A DNA stretch of 35,201 bases, taken from contig CACYTF010000034.1 in NCBI GenBank assembly GCA_902777335.1, forward strand, positions 1 through 35,201. The letters are read 5' to 3'. Every line of letters begins with the position of its first letter. Position 1 is the first letter of the stretch. The notes under the pieces were generated by a model that saw only the letters and a program-made list of their open reading frames with translations, was not told the origin of the DNA and did not search any database. The DNA comes from an uncultured Eubacteriales bacterium (GTDB lineage: Bacteria; Bacillota; Clostridia; Christensenellales; Aristaeellaceae). This document shows positions 1-5,720 of the stretch, one piece after another. The position numbers were made by a program, and so were the translations under genes.

Positions 1-57
1 TTGGATAGAGATTGGCTGAAAATCTACTTGCCGCTCTGTGAAGTTGCCGGCATTTGA
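1..57 (+). CDS. 3' end of an unknown gene (partial)
   Basis: The first 18 codons are open in frame 1 and end with TGA at 55-57. The peptide reads LDRDWLKIYLPLCEVAGI. The start lies outside the window. The fragment is too short to assign to a family. A small hairpin with a T-run follows directly, which fits the end of a transcription unit. This is inferred from the open frame and the terminator only. Confidence 0.35.
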   Translation: MDRDWLKIYLPLCEVAGI

Positions 58-76
58 CGCTTGGTTGCCGGTTTTT
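47..76 (+). terminator. Possible rho-independent terminator
   Basis: CCGGCA (47-52) pairs with TGCCGG (66-71) and is followed by five T residues (72-76). The stem is short and the loop is 13 nt, so it is a weak candidate. It overlaps the stop codon of the partial gene on the left. Confidence 0.35.
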
Positions 77-98
77 GAGCGGGTTCTTCAGTGGTCTC

Positions 99-131
99 GG
101 ACGGTTCTGCTGTGTCTGTCCCCTGTGTTCC
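99..131. repeat. REP-like direct repeat, copy A
   Basis: GGACGGTT, then a short spacer ending in TGC, then GTGTCTGTCCCC and GTGTTCC. A near-identical copy lies at 583-613. The GTGTCTGTCCCC core (complement GGGGACAGACAC) resembles repeats linked to REP-associated Y1 transposases in many bacteria. That link is from general knowledge. No transposase gene is present here. Confidence 0.5.
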
Positions 132-198
132 AAAGCGGCTTCAGGCTTGTCGCCTGGATCAAGATTCATTGTAACGCATTGTAACGCCACCAGATATC

Positions 199-227
199 TT
201 GACGGTCTGTCTTTCACAAGGTATAAT
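199..227 (+). promoter_or_regulatory. Sigma-70/SigA-type promoter of the 69-aa gene
   Basis: The -35 is TTGACG (199-204), the -10 is TATAAT (222-227), and the spacer is 17 bp. Transcription should start near 234, giving a leader of about 90 nt before the ATG at 325. Confidence 0.75.
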
Positions 228-274
228 GATTCACGTGAAAGACTACTGTACTATGAGAAGCAAGGCAGAAAGAT

Positions 275-306
275 GTCGCAGAGGTTTCTGATGAAACAGC
301 TGCGAC
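275..306 (+). promoter_or_regulatory. Leader hairpin next to the ribosome binding site
   Basis: GTCGCAG (275-281) and CTGCGAC (300-306) form a 7-bp stem with an 18-nt loop. The stem ends one or two bases before the GGGGAGG ribosome binding site (308-314) of the next gene. A 12-codon upstream frame starting at ATG 252 runs into the loop. Either could affect translation of the gene, but this is inference. Confidence 0.35.
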
Positions 307-324
307 GGGGGAGGGTTAACCACC

Positions 325-534
325 ATGCCCATAGAATACTCTGAAATGCTGGATATGCTGCCACAGGCAGAACAACAGTTGGCCTTTGAAATGCTCAAAC
401 GCATCGTGTTGGCGTGGGATGCAGATTATACAAGGTTGATACCCGCCGAGGCTGCTGCGCTGGATGCTGCTGAGGCCGAGATCGAACGTGGCGAAGTACT
501 GTGGGATGATGAAATTGATTGGGATGCGGATTAA
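325..534 (+). CDS. Small acidic protein (69 aa), antitoxin-like
   Basis: This 69-residue protein is helical and strongly acidic. Its C-terminal third is rich in Glu and Asp and ends in DWDAD. The middle reads as an amphipathic helix (LAFEMLKRIVLAW). Size and acidity match antitoxin-like small proteins found next to toxins or transposase remnants in Clostridia, but I do not recognise a named family with certainty and no partner toxin is visible. The start is supported by GGGGAGG at 308-314, 10 nt upstream, and by a consensus promoter at 199-227. A hairpin at 540-569 closes the unit. It therefore looks like a complete one-gene transcription unit, flanked on both sides by copies of a REP-like repeat. 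Function is unknown. Confidence 0.65.
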   Translation: MPIEYSEMLDMLPQAEQQLAFEMLKRIVLAWDADYTRLIPAEAAALDAAEAEIERGEVLWDDEIDWDAD

Positions 535-539
535 CTGAT

Positions 540-569
540 CAAGGGCCCACGTGATTGCGTGAGCCCTTG
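540..569 (+). terminator. Hairpin terminator of the 69-aa gene
   Basis: CAAGGGC (540-546) pairs with GCCCTTG (563-569). Inside it, CACG (548-551) pairs with CGTG (558-561) around a 6-nt loop. No clear T-run follows, so it may end transcription weakly or protect the 3' end. Confidence 0.5.
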
Positions 570-582
570 GTCGTCCCAATAA

Positions 583-613
583 GGACGGTTTGCGTGTCTG
601 TCCCCGGTGTCCC
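583..613. repeat. REP-like direct repeat, copy B
   Basis: GGACGGTT, TGC, GTGTCTGTCCCC, GGTGTCCC. This matches copy A at 99-131 over almost its whole length. The two copies bracket the promoter, gene and hairpin of the 69-aa protein. Confidence 0.5.
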
Positions 614-674
614 TATCATATTCATAGTAACCGCTCAACAATCCACTTTGCTACAGAAGCGCCAACGCAGGATA

Positions 675-905
675 ATGCGTCCGAGGGAGTCCGATAAACC
701 TGATTTTATGATCTCACCCTGGAAACGCTATGAGACCGAAATGCGCGCCGAAGGAATACAGGAGATCCTCAAAATCGGCATGGCGCTCCGCGGAAAGGAG
801 ATCGCGGTCAAAACGAAGCGGGACAAGAGGGATGCTTCTATACACCGGAACAGCGCGTCAGAACCTTTTGAACTGTCGAATTTACCCTACCTGAAAGGAG
901 AATGA
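675..905 (+). CDS. Doubtful small gene or gene relic (76 aa)
   Basis: The frame is open well before the ATG at 675 and stops with TGA at 903-905, four bases before the ATG of the next gene. The peptide is basic and contains the stretch SPWKRYETEMRAEGIQEIL. I recognise no family. The upstream AGGATA is a poor ribosome binding site. The last codons overlap the AAAGGAG site of the following gene, which could be translational coupling or chance. It may equally be the remains of a disrupted gene, as this area also holds another relic (1690-1826). Confidence 0.25.
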   Translation: MRPRESDKPDFMISPWKRYETEMRAEGIQEILKIGMALRGKEIAVKTKRDKRDASIHRNSASEPFELSNLPYLKGE

Positions 906-909
906 CACG

Positions 910-1683
910 ATGGCCGATTTTGTGGATTTCAACGACATGAAAAGGAAGCAGTCAAAAAAGAACGCGCAAAACGAATCGATTTCCGAAATTGCCGCGCTGT
1001 TTGAAGGAGACCGGCCCGACAACGCGCTGCTGGAGCAGACGGCAAGAGCGGTTATGGATAAAGCGGCGCGGCTTGCGCTGCTGACGGAGATCGCGAGAGA
1101 GGCCTGTACGCTGATCAAAAAGGCGGGCTTTGATCCCGACGCCTTTGAGCTCGATGAGGACGCGCTCAATTACTTTCTTATAGCGGAGATAGACGAAGCG
1201 GACCTGGAGGATGTATCGCCGGATGTTCTTTGGAACGGACCGCGATACTGCTTCGAAGGCAAAGGCTTTGAGGTGCGCGTTGCTTCCACGGTGGCGATCA
1301 GGGACGAAGAATCCATGGCCTTCAGCATCGACATACTGAAGCTCGACGATGGCAAAGACCATTGGAAAACGTGGGTGAACGGCAAGTGGCAGGCCGGCCC
1401 GCCGGAAGACGCGTTTGAATATATCGACGCGATGCGAACGGATATGCTTGACGATGACGATGACGGGGCATATCCGTGGTTTGACGATGACGGCGATGAT
1501 GCGTGGGAATCCGGCGTTGAATCTATGCTGCTTCCGCCCAATGTGATCCGGGCGCTCCTTGAGGCCGGGATCGAAGAGATCGACGCGTTGAAGCAGATGA
1601 CGGACGAACAGCTGTTGGCGATTAAAGGCATCGGCAAGAAGAGCCTGGCGGACATTCACGACGCGCTGGAATTCGAGGATTAG
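910..1683 (+). CDS. Acidic protein with RpoA-CTD-like helix-hairpin-helix tail (257 aa)
   Basis: The C-terminal 47 residues or so (about 208-254) run LPPNVIRALLEAGIEEI, then KGIGKKSLADI. This is the pattern of the helix-hairpin-helix fold in the C-terminal domain of RNA polymerase alpha, where the G-x-G-x-KS-L loop contacts DNA or protein. The rest is an acidic alpha/beta region without a family I can name. A run of Asp residues near 178-195 comes from GAT/GAC codons (about 1449-1500). The start is set by AAAGGAG at 894-900 with ATG at 910. The job is unknown; nucleic-acid or transcription-complex binding is an inference from the tail only. Downstream lies a relic on the other strand and then an unrelated hydrolase gene, so it is probably transcribed alone or with the doubtful gene at 675. 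Confidence 0.7.
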   Translation: MADFVDFNDMKRKQSKKNAQNESISEIAALFEGDRPDNALLEQTARAVMDKAARLALLTEIAREACTLIKKAGFDPDAFELDEDALNYFLIAEIDEADLEDVSPDVLWNGPRYCFEGKGFEVRVASTVAIRDEESMAFSIDILKLDDGKDHWKTWVNGKWQAGPPEDAFEYIDAMRTDMLDDDDDGAYPWFDDDGDDAWESGVESMLLPPNVIRALLEAGIEEIDALKQMTDEQLLAIKGIGKKSLADIHDALEFED

Positions 1684-1689
1684 GCATTG

Positions 1690-1826
1690 TTTCCACTGTA
1701 GCGCATGGATGGCGGTTTTCTTGATCCCGACCGGATGAAGGACGCCGCTTTCCTCAACGATCAGGTCGATCTCCTTCTTCTTGCTGTCTCGGTAGAAATT
1801 GAGATTGACCGTTTGAGCTATACTGA
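1690..1826 (-). pseudogene. Relic of a DUF4143 AAA-family ATPase C-terminus
   Basis: Read on the minus strand from about 1826, the sequence gives LNFYRDSKKKEIDLIVEE, then HPVGIKKTA. This is the typical C-terminal signature of ATPases with an AAA_14 plus DUF4143 architecture, where the pattern is YRDxxxxEIDxxxE...P.EIKKTA. Only about 45 codons remain. The ATPase domain and most of DUF4143 are missing, and no start or ribosome binding site exists. The reading frame continues through the antisense of neighbouring genes, which is not meaningful coding. The fragment is best read as the remains of a deleted accessory gene. Confidence 0.65.
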
Positions 1827-1835
1827 TTGTATACT
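1805..1835 (+). promoter_or_regulatory. Weak candidate promoter of the hydrolase-rhamnosidase pair
   Basis: TTGACC (1805-1810) and TATACT (1830-1835) are separated by 19 bp, longer than ideal. TG sits directly before the -10. It is the only promoter-like sequence before the gene at 1861 and it lies inside the DUF4143 relic. Confidence 0.35.
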
Positions 1836-1860
1836 GCGGAGCGAAGCGGGGGAATGAACC

Positions 1861-2556
1861 ATGGACGGCGGATTGGAGAGGCGCTTTACCATCGGCGGCC
1901 TCAATGTAGCGCTGTTTCCCGCGGCGCGCGCGGGCAGCCCGCTGGTGCTCTTGAACGGGGAAGCGGGCGAAGCCGCGGCGGTGTGCGACGCGGTCCGACG
2001 CCATACGGGCGGGGATTTTTCGCTGGCGGCGGTATCGGGGTTTGACTGGAACGCCGACCTGTCGCCCTGGCCCGCGCCTCCGGTGTTCGCGGGCGGCGAG
2101 GCCTTTGGCGGCGGGGCGGACGCTTATCTCTTGACGCTGACGGAGCGCGTGCTGCCGCGGGTCGTCGACGCGCTGGGGGAGCGACCCGCGTGGACCGGTT
2201 TGGCGGGGTACTCCCTCGCGGGGCTTTTCGCCGTGTACAGTTTGTACCGGACGGAGGCCTTCTCCCGCGTCGCCAGCGCTTCCGGCTCCATCTGGTTTCC
2301 AGGATTTATCGACTTCGCCCGGTGCTCGGTCATGCGGCGGACGCCGGATGGGGTCTATCTGTCGCTGGGAGACGGCGAGGCCCGCACCAGGAACCCGGCG
2401 CTTCGGACCGTGCGGGATGACACCGAGGCGCTCTACAGGCACTACGCGGACATGGGTATACCGGCGACGTTTGAATTGAACCCGGGCAACCACTTCCGGG
2501 ATGTGACGGAGCGGACGGCAAGGGGCATCGCGTGGATGCTGTCCGAAGCGGAATAA
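1861..2556 (+). CDS. Alpha/beta-hydrolase, esterase family (COG2819-like)
   Basis: The protein is 231 aa with no signal peptide, so it is cytoplasmic. The nucleophile elbow is GYSLAG (about residues 116-121), giving the catalytic Ser. A family-typical SLGDGEARTRNP block follows near 170, and the catalytic His is likely in NPGNHF near 210. This set matches the small esterases of COG2819, relatives of enterobactin esterase IroE/Fes and esterase D. The actual ester substrate cannot be told; in Clostridia these are often annotated as predicted hydrolases. The start at 1861 has GGGGGA 7 nt upstream. The gene ends 18 bp before a GH78 rhamnosidase, so the two are probably one operon. Deacetylation or de-esterification of a rhamnose-containing glycan product is a reasonable guess from context. 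Confidence 0.85.
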   Translation: MDGGLERRFTIGGLNVALFPAARAGSPLVLLNGEAGEAAAVCDAVRRHTGGDFSLAAVSGFDWNADLSPWPAPPVFAGGEAFGGGADAYLLTLTERVLPRVVDALGERPAWTGLAGYSLAGLFAVYSLYRTEAFSRVASASGSIWFPGFIDFARCSVMRRTPDGVYLSLGDGEARTRNPALRTVRDDTEALYRHYADMGIPATFELNPGNHFRDVTERTARGIAWMLSEAE

Positions 2557-2574
2557 TGACAGGGAGGTCATCAC

Positions 2575-4749
2575 ATGTTGAACGGCGCAAAGTGGATCTG
2601 GACCGGCCGGCCCACGGGGGACGCGGTGCCGGCGTTTTCAAAGACCTTTAGCCTGCCCGGGGGCAAATCGGTTTGCCGCGCGAAGCTCTCCATCACGGCG
2701 CTGGGCGTCTACGAGGCGGAGCTGAACGGCGCGCGGGTGGGGCAATTCGTGCTGGCGCCGGGCTGGACCGCTTACGATACCCGGCTGCAGGTGCAGACCT
2801 ACGACGTGACGGCGCTGCTTCGCGGCGAGAACGCGCTGCGGGTGAAGGTGGGCCGGGGCTGGTACGCCTCGCCCATGCCGGGCTGGGTGGACAGCGCGGA
2901 CAGGCGGCGGCGCATGAAGCGCCACACCGCGCTGATCGCCCGGCTGGACATGGCCTTCTCCGACGGCAGCGCGGCGCGCGTCGTCACCGACGAAGACTGG
3001 ACCTGGACCGAGAGCGAGCTCCGCTTCAGCGAGATCTACGACGGCGAGGTCTGCGACGCCACCTTCGCGGACGGCGCGCCCAAGCCCTGCGCGGCGTTCG
3101 ACGGCCCGACCAAGGCCCTCATCCCCCAGGAGGGCGAGGAGGTCCGGGAGGCGGAGCGCGTGGCCGCCCGCTCGGTGTTCCGCACGCCGAAGGGCGAGTG
3201 GGTGGTGGACTTCGGCCAGGAGGTCACCGGCTATGTGGAATTCACCGTCGACGCCCGGGCGGGGGACGAGGTCCGCATCCGCCACGGGGAGATACTGGAC
3301 AGGGACGGCAACTTCTACAACGAGAACTACCGCTCGGCGAAGGCGGAGCTGCGCTACACCTGCCGGGCGGGCCTTCAGACCTGGCACCCGCGGCTGACCT
3401 TCTTCGGCTTTCGCTACATCCGGCTGGACGCGTTCCCCGGCGCGCCGAAGCCCGAGCAGTTCACGGCCATCGCCGTCCACTCCGATCTCAGACAGACCGG
3501 CTTTGTCGCCACCGGCCACCCGGGCGTCAACCAATTGGTCTCCAACATACTCTGGGGCCAGATTGGCAACTTCCTGGACGTGCCCACCGACTGCCCCCAG
3601 CGGGACGAGCGCCTGGGCTGGACCGGCGACGCGCAGGTGTTCGCGCGGGCGGCCTGCCTGAACTTCGATTCCGAGCGGTTCTTCGCCAAGTGGCTTCGGG
3701 ACCTGGCCGCCGACCAGCGGCCGGACGGCGGCGTGGGCTGCGTTGTCCCGGACTACCTGCCGGACGGCATGAGCAGCGCCGCCTGGGGCGACGCCGCCAC
3801 CATCGTGCCCTGGACGGTCTACCAGGTCTACGGGAATGAAGCGGTCCTCCGGGAGCAGTTCGCCAGCATGAAGAGGTGGGTGGACTACATCACCGCAGCC
3901 ACCACCACGCCAAACCTGTGGACCGGCGGCAACCACTTTGCCGACTGGCTGGGCCTGGACGCGCCGGCGGGCAGCTACAAGGGCTCCACCCGCGAGGATT
4001 TCATCGCCAGCGCCTTCTACGCCCACTCCGCGGAGCTGGTGGTCAAGGCCGGAAAGGTGCTGGGCGAGCCGGTGGCGGAATACGAGGCGCTGCAGGGGCG
4101 CGTCGTGGCGGCGTTCCGGCAGGCGTTCCCGGAATACTTAACCCAGACCGAGCACATACTGGCCATCCACTTCGGCCTGGCGGAAGACATACAGGCCGCT
4201 GCGGACGCGCTGGCGAAGCGGATCGAGGCGGACGGCACACAGCTTCGGACCGGCTTTGTGGGCACGCCCTACATGCTGCACGCGCTGTCCGACCACGGCC
4301 ACGCGGACCTGGCCTGGTCGCTGCTGCTGAGGGAGGATTACCCCTCGTGGCTGTACCCGATCGGCAAGGGCGCCACCACGATCTGGGAGCACTGGGACGG
4401 CATCATGCCGGACGGCGGCCTGTGGAGCGCGGACATGAACTCCTTCAACCACTACGCCTACGGCGCGGTGATCGACTGGCTCTACGAGAAGGCCGCCGGC
4501 ATACGGCACGACGAAGCCCATCCCGGCTATTCGGAGGCGCTGATCGCGCCGCACTCCGACGCCCGGATGGGCTGGATGGAGGCCTCTCTTGAAACCCGCG
4601 GCGGCACCATCACCAGCAGGTGGACCTGCCTGAAAGGCGCCGTGCGGTATGACATCAAAACGCCCGTGCCCGCAAATATCATGATCGACGGCCGGACCCT
4701 GAAGGTCGGCCCGGGCCGCTACACCCTCTGGGGCACGGGCAGGGGATAG
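2575..4749 (+). CDS. Alpha-L-rhamnosidase (GH78)
   Basis: The 724-aa protein hydrolyses terminal alpha-L-rhamnose from plant glycosides or polysaccharides. The N-terminal part (about 1-110) is the rhamnosidase N domain, with LAPGWTAYDTR and GRGWY. A beta domain follows to about 300, then the (alpha/alpha)6 catalytic barrel. The GH78 signature DCPQRDERLGWTGD begins at residue 339 and supplies the conserved acidic pair D344/E345. A second conserved Glu is E605 in TIWEHWD. A C-terminal beta domain closes the protein. It is shorter than many GH78 enzymes (often 850-1000 aa) because N-terminal accessory modules are absent. There is no signal peptide, so it acts on imported glycosides. GGGAGG at 2562-2567 sets the start. 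No terminator is visible before the convergent small gene only 2 bp away. Confidence 0.95.
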   Translation: MLNGAKWIWTGRPTGDAVPAFSKTFSLPGGKSVCRAKLSITALGVYEAELNGARVGQFVLAPGWTAYDTRLQVQTYDVTALLRGENALRVKVGRGWYASPMPGWVDSADRRRRMKRHTALIARLDMAFSDGSAARVVTDEDWTWTESELRFSEIYDGEVCDATFADGAPKPCAAFDGPTKALIPQEGEEVREAERVAARSVFRTPKGEWVVDFGQEVTGYVEFTVDARAGDEVRIRHGEILDRDGNFYNENYRSAKAELRYTCRAGLQTWHPRLTFFGFRYIRLDAFPGAPKPEQFTAIAVHSDLRQTGFVATGHPGVNQLVSNILWGQIGNFLDVPTDCPQRDERLGWTGDAQVFARAACLNFDSERFFAKWLRDLAADQRPDGGVGCVVPDYLPDGMSSAAWGDAATIVPWTVYQVYGNEAVLREQFASMKRWVDYITAATTTPNLWTGGNHFADWLGLDAPAGSYKGSTREDFIASAFYAHSAELVVKAGKVLGEPVAEYEALQGRVVAAFRQAFPEYLTQTEHILAIHFGLAEDIQAAADALAKRIEADGTQLRTGFVGTPYMLHALSDHGHADLAWSLLLREDYPSWLYPIGKGATTIWEHWDGIMPDGGLWSADMNSFNHYAYGAVIDWLYEKAAGIRHDEAHPGYSEALIAPHSDARMGWMEASLETRGGTITSRWTCLKGAVRYDIKTPVPANIMIDGRTLKVGPGRYTLWGTGRG

Positions 4750-4751
4750 TA

Positions 4752-4838
4752 CTACAGATAACGGTCCAGCAGCGCCATCAGCCTGTAGCCGTAGATGATC
4801 ACGATCCCGAGCGCGGCGATCCAAATCAGCGTTGTCAT
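4752..4838 (-). CDS. 28-aa single-helix membrane peptide downstream of ktrA
   Basis: On the minus strand ATG (4838-4836) opens 28 codons, ending in TAG. The peptide begins MTTLIWIAALGIVIIYGYR and ends LMALLDRYL: one hydrophobic helix of about 18 residues with an Arg and a short charged tail. A strong ribosome binding site, GAGGGGG (4846-4852), lies 7 nt upstream. The gene starts 22 bp after the ktrA stop, so it is very likely co-transcribed with it. Size and topology recall KdpF (29 aa), the stabilising peptide of the Kdp potassium pump, but the sequence is not clearly homologous. Its position suggests a small subunit or regulator of the KtrAB/TrkAH uptake system. It is easily missed because of its length. 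Confidence 0.6.
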   Translation of the reverse strand: MTTLIWIAALGIVIIYGYRLMALLDRYL

Positions 4839-4860
4839 GGCGATACCCCCTCTTTTGTGG

Positions 4861-5508
4861 TCAGAATCTGAGGAATTTCTGCACGTCCCGGTCGCTGCCC
4901 AGCAGTATGACGCGCTCGTCGGGGCCGAAGCGGTGGGCGGGGCCCGGCATGGGCTCCACCTGCCCGTTCCGGCGGACCGCCAGCAGGTTCAGGCCGTACC
5001 GCTGGCGCACCGCCAGCTCCACCACCGTGTGGCCGATCCAGGCGTCCGGGATGGCGGTCTCGTAGATGGCGTGATCCTGCGACAGGCGGATGTAGTCGAA
5101 GATGTGGTCGCCGCTGTAGCGCACCGCCGCCCAGTCCGCCATCTGCTTTTCCGGGTAGATGACCTCGTCCGCGCCGCACTTCAGCAGGAACTGGGCGTGG
5201 GCGTCGCGGGCCACGCGCACCAGCACGAAGGGCGCGCCCTTCTGCTTTAGAAGCGCCGTGATCTCCAGCGACGCCTGCAGGTCGTGGGCCATCGTGACCA
5301 CGCACAGGTCGAAATCCTGAACGCCCAGCGCGTCCAGCAGGGCCGGATCGGTGGCGTCGCCGATCTCGGCGTTGGTCACGTAGTGCATGGCGTCCTGCAC
5401 CCGGCGCTCGTCCTTGTCCACGGCCAGCACCTGGTGGTTCAGGTCGGAAAGCTTCTGCGCCATGTGGCGTCCGAAGCGCCCGAGGCCGATCAGCAATACG
5501 TTTTTCAT
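4861..5508 (-). CDS. ktrA: Potassium uptake regulatory subunit (KtrA/TrkA family)
   Basis: The 215-aa cytoplasmic protein is the nucleotide-gated regulatory subunit of a Ktr/Trk potassium channel. The N-terminal RCK_N domain has a Rossmann motif GLGRFG (residues 8-13), an acidic VDKD at the end of strand 2 and GDATDP near 50. The C-terminal RCK_C domain covers about 135-215. Length matches KtrA (about 220 aa), not the double-length TrkA of enterobacteria. In the family, RCK rings bind ATP/ADP or NAD(H) and open the membrane subunit. Here that subunit is KtrB at 8406-9770, across the divergent promoter region. ACGGAGG precedes the ATG at 5508. A 28-aa membrane peptide gene follows 22 bp downstream. 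Confidence 0.93.
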   Translation of the reverse strand: MKNVLLIGLGRFGRHMAQKLSDLNHQVLAVDKDERRVQDAMHYVTNAEIGDATDPALLDALGVQDFDLCVVTMAHDLQASLEITALLKQKGAPFVLVRVARDAHAQFLLKCGADEVIYPEKQMADWAAVRYSGDHIFDYIRLSQDHAIYETAIPDAWIGHTVVELAVRQRYGLNLLAVRRNGQVEPMPGPAHRFGPDERVILLGSDRDVQKFLRF

Positions 5509-5554
5509 GGCGTCCTCCGTATGCCTGTTGATACTGCAAGTTTATCATGGATTC

Positions 5555-5560
5555 TGTCAA
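5555..5560 (-). promoter_or_regulatory. Candidate -35 element of ktrA
   Basis: The minus strand carries a perfect TTGACA about 50 bp before the ktrA start. No good -10 lies 16-18 bp downstream; the best is CAGTAT at 18 bp. A strong -35 with a poor -10 would fit a regulated promoter, but the call is tentative. Confidence 0.35.
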
Positions 5561-5585
5561 TGTGCCGTTAAGCATTTTTCATCGG

Positions 5586-5643
5586 CATTAAAGCCGCATT
5601 AAACCGCTTTCGAGCGGCTTTGCGTCTTTATGCCATCTTAATG
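5586..5643. promoter_or_regulatory. Candidate response-regulator binding region between ktrA and kdpD
   Basis: CATTAAA occurs at 5586-5592 and again at 5597-5603, an 11-bp period as expected for tandem OmpR/PhoB-type half sites. An inverted TTAATG lies at 5638-5643. The same stretch can form two competing hairpins: AAAGCCGC (5590-5597) with GCGGCTTT (5614-5621), or CCGCT (5604-5608) with AGCGG (5613-5617) around a TTCG loop. The region sits between divergent potassium genes, so KdpE is the likely binder by inference. Confidence 0.4.
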
Positions 5644-5681
5644 CGCCTGGAATTCTTTTATTTTTTTCTTTAGACGAAGTG

Positions 5682-5690
5682 TGGTATAAT
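5682..5690 (+). promoter_or_regulatory. Extended -10 promoter of the kdpDE-ktrB operon
   Basis: TGGTATAAT is a full extended -10 (TGnTATAAT). No normal -35 is present; the position is occupied by a T-rich tract (5657-5671). The predicted transcript starts near 5697, so translation must begin at the ATG at 5721 and not at the earlier in-frame GTG at 5679. Confidence 0.65.
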
Positions 5691-5720
5691 TGTATGGCAA
5701 ATGTGAGGGGAGGGGATCGC

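Noticed and set aside
54..344. Open frame of 96 codons at the left edge
   Set aside because: It has no ribosome binding site, runs through a consensus promoter and a REP-like repeat, and ends inside the start of the 69-aa gene. Composition is unlike a real protein.
952..2574. Long minus-strand frame of 540 codons
   Set aside because: It is mainly the antisense shadow of two plus-strand genes. Only the short part at 1690-1826 carries a recognisable family signature, reported as a relic.
2638..4026. Long minus-strand frame over the rhamnosidase
   Set aside because: Shadow of GC-rich coding DNA; the plus-strand GH78 motifs are unmistakable.
4752..4838. Naming the 28-aa peptide kdpF
   Set aside because: Only length and single-helix topology agree; there is no clear sequence match and no kdpABC genes are nearby.
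5509..5720. Riboswitch such as a c-di-AMP (ydaO) or potassium-related element
   Set aside because: Hairpins are present, but I see none of the conserved ydaO-type sequence blocks, and the region upstream of the predicted kdpD start is mostly promoter, not leader.
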